Shown here in pieces: positions 60,827 through 64,000 of a DNA stretch of 64,000 bases. The notes beneath the pieces are model-generated. The model had not been told where the DNA came from, made no database searches, and worked only from the letters and a program-made list of their open reading frames with translations. Made by a program: the position numbers and the translations under genes. Origin of the DNA: an uncultured Prevotella sp. (GTDB taxonomy: Bacteria; Bacteroidota; Bacteroidia; Bacteroidales; Bacteroidaceae). Where the stretch lies: NCBI GenBank assembly GCA_938028745.1, contig CALIZL010000022.1, positions 1 through 64,000 on the forward strand, in the 5' to 3' direction. Positions within the stretch are counted from its first letter, which is position 1. Every line of letters begins with the position of its first letter.

Positions 60827-61993
60827 ATGAAAGCATTAAGACAATATTTAGATAAAATAAAGCCGAAATTCGAGCCAGGAGGCAAGCTCCACGCCTTCCA
60901 AAGCATTTTCGACGGATTGGAAACCTTCCTCTATGTGCCGAACACCACTTCGAAAGTGGGAACGCACATCCACGATTCCATCGACTCGAAACGCATCATG
61001 AGCATGGTGGTTATTGCCGCTTTGCCGGCTTTGCTCTTCGGAATGTACAACGTAGGCTATCAAAACTACGCGGCGGCAGGTCATTTGGCCGATGCCAGTT
61101 TCTTTGATCTGTTCTTCTTCGGCTTTCTTGCCGTGTTGCCAAAGGTGGTTGTAAGCTACGCCGTAGGGCTTGGAATAGAGTTTGCTTGGGCGCAATGGAA
61201 GCACGAAGAGATACAAGAAGGATACTTGGTGACGGGTATTCTCATCCCATTGATTATTCCCGTGAGCTGTCCACTTTGGATATTGGTGCTCGCCGTGGCC
61301 TTCTCGGTAGTCCTTTGCAAAGAAATTTTCGGTGGAACAGGTATGAACATCTTCAACGTTGCGCTTTGCGCGCGCGCGTTCCTCTTCTTCTCTTATCCTT
61401 CGAAGATGACCGGCGACACTGTTTGGGTGGCTTCCAACTCCATCTTGGGCTTTGGTTATGACCTGCCCGACGGCTTTACGGCAGCCACTCCCTTGGGAGA
61501 AATTGGCGTTGGAGCAAATGTTCCGTACAGCCTTAGCGACATGATAACCGGCTTTATCCCCGGCAGTATAGGCGAAACAAGCGTGATTGCCATTGGTATT
61601 GGTGCCATTATTCTGCTTTGGACGGGCATTGCCAGCTGGCGTACCATGGGAAGCGTGTTTGGTGGAGGCATCTTGATGGCCTTGTTGTTTAAGCATTTGG
61701 GCATGACCAGCATCGACTGGTACGAACATATCGTGCTGGGAGGTTTCTGTTTCGGTGCCGTATTCATGGCAACCGACCCCGTTACGTCGGCCCGAACCCA
61801 CACCGGACAATGGATTTACGGATTCCTTATCGGCGCAATGGCTCTTATCATACGTGTGATGAACCCCGGCTATCCCGAAGGAATGATGTTGGCCATACTG
61901 TTTGCCAACATGTTTGCGCCCCTTATCGACTATTATGTGGTGCAGGCAAACATAAGTAAGCGCATGAAACGTTTAACCAAAAACAACAAATGA
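60827..61993 (+). CDS. nqrB: Na+-translocating NADH:quinone reductase subunit B
   Basis: 388-aa integral membrane subunit with about ten helices. It starts MKALRQYLDKIKPKFEPGGK. A covalent FMN is carried on a Thr; the matching site is the FTAATPLGE region (about residue 227). Other conserved phrases are KEIFGGTGMNIFNVALCARA and FMATDPVTSARTHTGQWIYG. It holds part of the Na+ channel and the ubiquinone/menaquinone site. Begins 6 bases after nqrA and ends 4 bases before nqrC. Confidence 0.96.
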   Translation: MKALRQYLDKIKPKFEPGGKLHAFQSIFDGLETFLYVPNTTSKVGTHIHDSIDSKRIMSMVVIAALPALLFGMYNVGYQNYAAAGHLADASFFDLFFFGFLAVLPKVVVSYAVGLGIEFAWAQWKHEEIQEGYLVTGILIPLIIPVSCPLWILVLAVAFSVVLCKEIFGGTGMNIFNVALCARAFLFFSYPSKMTGDTVWVASNSILGFGYDLPDGFTAATPLGEIGVGANVPYSLSDMITGFIPGSIGETSVIAIGIGAIILLWTGIASWRTMGSVFGGGILMALLFKHLGMTSIDWYEHIVLGGFCFGAVFMATDPVTSARTHTGQWIYGFLIGAMALIIRVMNPGYPEGMMLAILFANMFAPLIDYYVVQANISKRMKRLTKNNK

Positions 61994-61997
61994 CATC

Positions 61998-62720
61998 ATG
62001 GCAGAAGTGAAGAAAAAAGGATTAAACACCAATTCCAACGGCTATACGCTGATATATTCTACCATCCTCGTCGTTGTCGTTGCTTTCTTGTTGGCTTTCG
62101 TCTTTAAGGCGTTGAAACCTCAGCAAGACATCAACGTGGCCTTGGATAAGAAGAAACAATTGCTCTATGCGCTTAACATTCGCGACATAAGCGATGAAGA
62201 GGCTGCACGGAAGTATAAGGAAGTGGTATTGGCCGATGAGATAATAGACACCAAAGGAAACGTTACCACCAAAGGCGAACAAGGTGGCGAGAAAGCCGGT
62301 TTCTTGCTCAACAGTGCCGATTACAAGGCTGGCCGCTTGGCATTGTTCGTTTGTAAAGTAGACGGACAAACCAAGTACATCGTGCCTGTTTACGGCATGG
62401 GACTTTGGGGACCTATTAATGGCTTTATCGCACTAGACGCAGACAAGAACACTGTTTACGGAGCGTACTTCAATCACGAAGGCGAAACGGCCGGATTGGG
62501 TGCGGAGATAAAAGACAACGTGAAGTGGCAGAACCTGTTTAAAGGAAAGAAAGTGTTCGCAGAGGGCACCCGGAAAGTGGCACTCTCCGTTGTAAAGAAG
62601 GTAGACGACCCCTCTACGCAGGTAGATGCGGTAACAGGCGCCACGCTGACAAGTAATGGCGTGAGCGACATGCTTATCGAGGGTTTGTCGAAGTACCTTG
62701 TGTTTTTAACCAGTAAATAA
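61998..62720 (+). CDS. nqrC: Na+-translocating NADH:quinone reductase subunit C
   Basis: 240-aa subunit with one N-terminal membrane helix (TLIYSTILVVVVAFLLAFVF) and a periplasmic FMN-binding domain. The covalent FMN site is in DAVTGATLTSNGVSDM (the Thr of the TGAT motif). FNHEGETAGLGAEI is another conserved phrase. It passes electrons between the FMN of NqrC and that of NqrB. It follows nqrB by 4 bases and precedes nqrD by 15. Confidence 0.96.
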   Translation: MAEVKKKGLNTNSNGYTLIYSTILVVVVAFLLAFVFKALKPQQDINVALDKKKQLLYALNIRDISDEEAARKYKEVVLADEIIDTKGNVTTKGEQGGEKAGFLLNSADYKAGRLALFVCKVDGQTKYIVPVYGMGLWGPINGFIALDADKNTVYGAYFNHEGETAGLGAEIKDNVKWQNLFKGKKVFAEGTRKVALSVVKKVDDPSTQVDAVTGATLTSNGVSDMLIEGLSKYLVFLTSK

Positions 62721-62735
62721 TCGAACGCAGCAGTT

Positions 62736-63365
62736 ATGAGTAAGTTATTTTCAAAGGAAAACAAAGAAGTCTTTGTCAATCCGCTAAATCTCGATAACCC
62801 CATCATGGTTCAGGTGCTTGGCATCTGTTCGGCGTTGGCCGTTACCTCGCAGCTAAAACCGGCTATCGTGATGGGACTTGCCGTTACCATCATTACGGCA
62901 TTCTCTAACGTTATCATCTCCTTGATACGCAACACCATCCCCTCGCGCATCCGAATCATCGTTCAATTGGTGGTGGTGGCAGCCTTGGTTACCATCGTTA
63001 GCCAAGTTCTCAAAGCCTTTGTGTATGATGTCAGCGTAGAACTGTCGGTATATGTGGGTCTGATTATCACCAATTGCATCCTCATGGGACGCCTTGAAGC
63101 CTTCGCCATGATGAACAAGCCGTGGCCAAGTTTCCTCGACGGCATCGGCAATGGCTTGGGTTACGCCTTTATCTTGGTGCTTGTTGGTTGCATTCGCGAA
63201 CTTTTCGGCCGCGGGTCGCTACTTGGTTTCCAGCTAATTCCTGAGAGTGCATACCACGCAGGCTATCTGAACAACGGCATGATGACCATGCCCGCAATGG
63301 CATTGATACTGCTGGGCTGTGTTATCTGGCTGCATCGGGCATATTTCTACAAGGAGAAAAAATAA
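62736..63365 (+). CDS. nqrD: Na+-translocating NADH:quinone reductase subunit D
   Basis: 209-aa membrane subunit with about six helices, homologous to NqrE and RnfA/RnfE. Typical phrases: NPIMVQVLGICSALAVTSQL, SVYVGLIITNCILMGRLEAF and GIGNGLGYAFILVLVGCIRE. Conserved Cys residues in these (ICS, NCI) ligate the buried iron centre shared with NqrE. Length is standard. The next gene, nqrE, follows 9 bases later. Confidence 0.96.
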   Translation: MSKLFSKENKEVFVNPLNLDNPIMVQVLGICSALAVTSQLKPAIVMGLAVTIITAFSNVIISLIRNTIPSRIRIIVQLVVVAALVTIVSQVLKAFVYDVSVELSVYVGLIITNCILMGRLEAFAMMNKPWPSFLDGIGNGLGYAFILVLVGCIRELFGRGSLLGFQLIPESAYHAGYLNNGMMTMPAMALILLGCVIWLHRAYFYKEKK

Positions 63366-63374
63366 GAAAACGCT

Positions 63375-64000
63375 ATGGAACATTTAATCAGTTTATTCTT
63401 TAGGTCCATCTTTGTGGACAACATGATATTCGCCTTTTTCTTGGGAATGTGCTCTTATTTGGCCGTTTCTAAGAACGTGAAGACGTCTTTGGGACTGGGC
63501 TTAGCTGTAACCTTCGTGTTGCTTGTTACTGTCCCTGTCGACTATTTGCTGCAAACCAAGGTGCTAGGTCCCGACTGTTTGATAGCGGGTGTCGACCTTT
63601 CTTACCTCAGTTTCATCCTTTTCATCGCCGTTATTGCAGGTATTGTGCAGCTGGTAGAAATGGCTGTCGAGAAATATAGTCCCTCGCTTTATTCGGCTTT
63701 GGGCATATTCTTACCCCTTATTGCCGTTAACTGTGCCATCATGGGTGCCTCGCTCTTCATGCAACAGCGCATAAACATGGACCCATCCAGCACGCAGTAC
63801 ATCGGCTCCGTGTGGGATTCCATCTCTTATGCCGTTGGTAGCGGCTTCGGTTGGACACTGGCCATCGTGTCGATGGGTGCCATTAGGGAGAAAATGCAAT
63901 ACGGCGACGTGCCCAAACCCCTGCAAGGACTGGGCATAACATTCATTACCGTAGGACTGATGGCTATGGCCATGATGTGTTTTTCGGGCTTAAATCTATA
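63375..64000 (+). CDS. nqrE: Na+-translocating NADH:quinone reductase subunit E (cut by window end)
   Basis: The first 208 codons of NqrE, which is usually about 200-210 residues, so nearly the whole gene is here. It starts MEHLISLFFRSIFVDNMIFA and has six hydrophobic helices, with NLIF-like iron-ligand motifs at LGMCSYLAVS and IAVNCAIMGASLF (Cys positions matching NqrD). The open frame reaches the last base with no stop; the final visible codons read SGLNL. nqrF, the NADH-oxidising subunit, is expected just beyond. Confidence 0.93.
   Translation, partial: MEHLISLFFRSIFVDNMIFAFFLGMCSYLAVSKNVKTSLGLGLAVTFVLLVTVPVDYLLQTKVLGPDCLIAGVDLSYLSFILFIAVIAGIVQLVEMAVEKYSPSLYSALGIFLPLIAVNCAIMGASLFMQQRINMDPSSTQYIGSVWDSISYAVGSGFGWTLAIVSMGAIREKMQYGDVPKPLQGLGITFITVGLMAMAMMCFSGLNL

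Noticed and set aside
60848..61810. 320-codon antisense frame in nqrB
   Set aside because: His/Gly-rich shadow of a strongly conserved membrane protein gene.

Overview
The window looks like chromosome from a Bacteroidales bacterium, most likely a Prevotella or close relative. Evidence: a BspA-type leucine-rich-repeat surface protein, SusC/SusD-like outer-membrane pairs, a protein with a type IX secretion (T9SS) C-terminal tail, GldE, Na+-NQR, and promoters of the Bacteroidetes form TTTG-N19/20-TAnnTTTG with almost no Shine-Dalgarno sequences. No rRNA, prophage, CRISPR array or conjugation gene is visible. Species cannot be fixed from the sequence alone.

Layout. 0.5-4.6 kb (-): BspA-like protein plus a 67-aa acidic partner. 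5.2-10.3 kb: dgt, a helix-hairpin-helix protein, an NSS-type Na+ symporter, VanZ-like and CYTH proteins, and a 45-aa membrane protein. 10.3-13.0 kb: gene-poor stretch of dispersed repeats, minisatellites, IS982-family transposase fragments and one AT-rich orphan gene, ending in tRNA-Arg(TCT). 13.3-19.6 kb: four overlapping or abutting genes forming a Wadjet/Mks-like SMC defence operon (jetABCD). 19.7-29.0 kb (-): zinc metalloprotease, SusC, SusD and T9SS-tail protein, probably a peptide-acquisition locus. 29.5-40.4 kb: L-serine ammonia-lyase, a ClbS/DfsB-like protein, a TonB-dependent receptor, aroB, a small island of kinase-like, DUF3781 and GNAT genes, DUF1294 and YeaQ-type membrane proteins, a thioredoxin-fold protein and a beta-carbonic anhydrase. 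40.5-46.3 kb (-): nucleoside phosphorylase, mnmE, and the type IV restriction pair mcrB-mcrC. 46.5-51.4 kb (-): a PD40 protein, then tRNA-Gly-Leu-Leu-Gly running directly into a hypothetical gene, ssb, gldE and a phosphopantetheinyl transferase. 51.4-54.7 kb: a RhuM-family gene, the broken start of a type III modification methylase, and a large repeat island. 54.8-59.2 kb (-): TamB-like. 59.5-64.0 kb (+): nqrABCDE, cut by the window end.

Three layers of anti-DNA defence occur in 40 kb: a complete-looking SMC/TOPRIM system, a complete-looking McrBC system, and a decayed type III restriction-modification locus of which RhuM survives. The least explained material is non-coding: a modular repeat found four times (near 0.1, 11, 32 and 54 kb) whose parts keep a fixed order, a structured motif near 51.65 kb and a possible 31-codon mini-gene near 31.55 kb.
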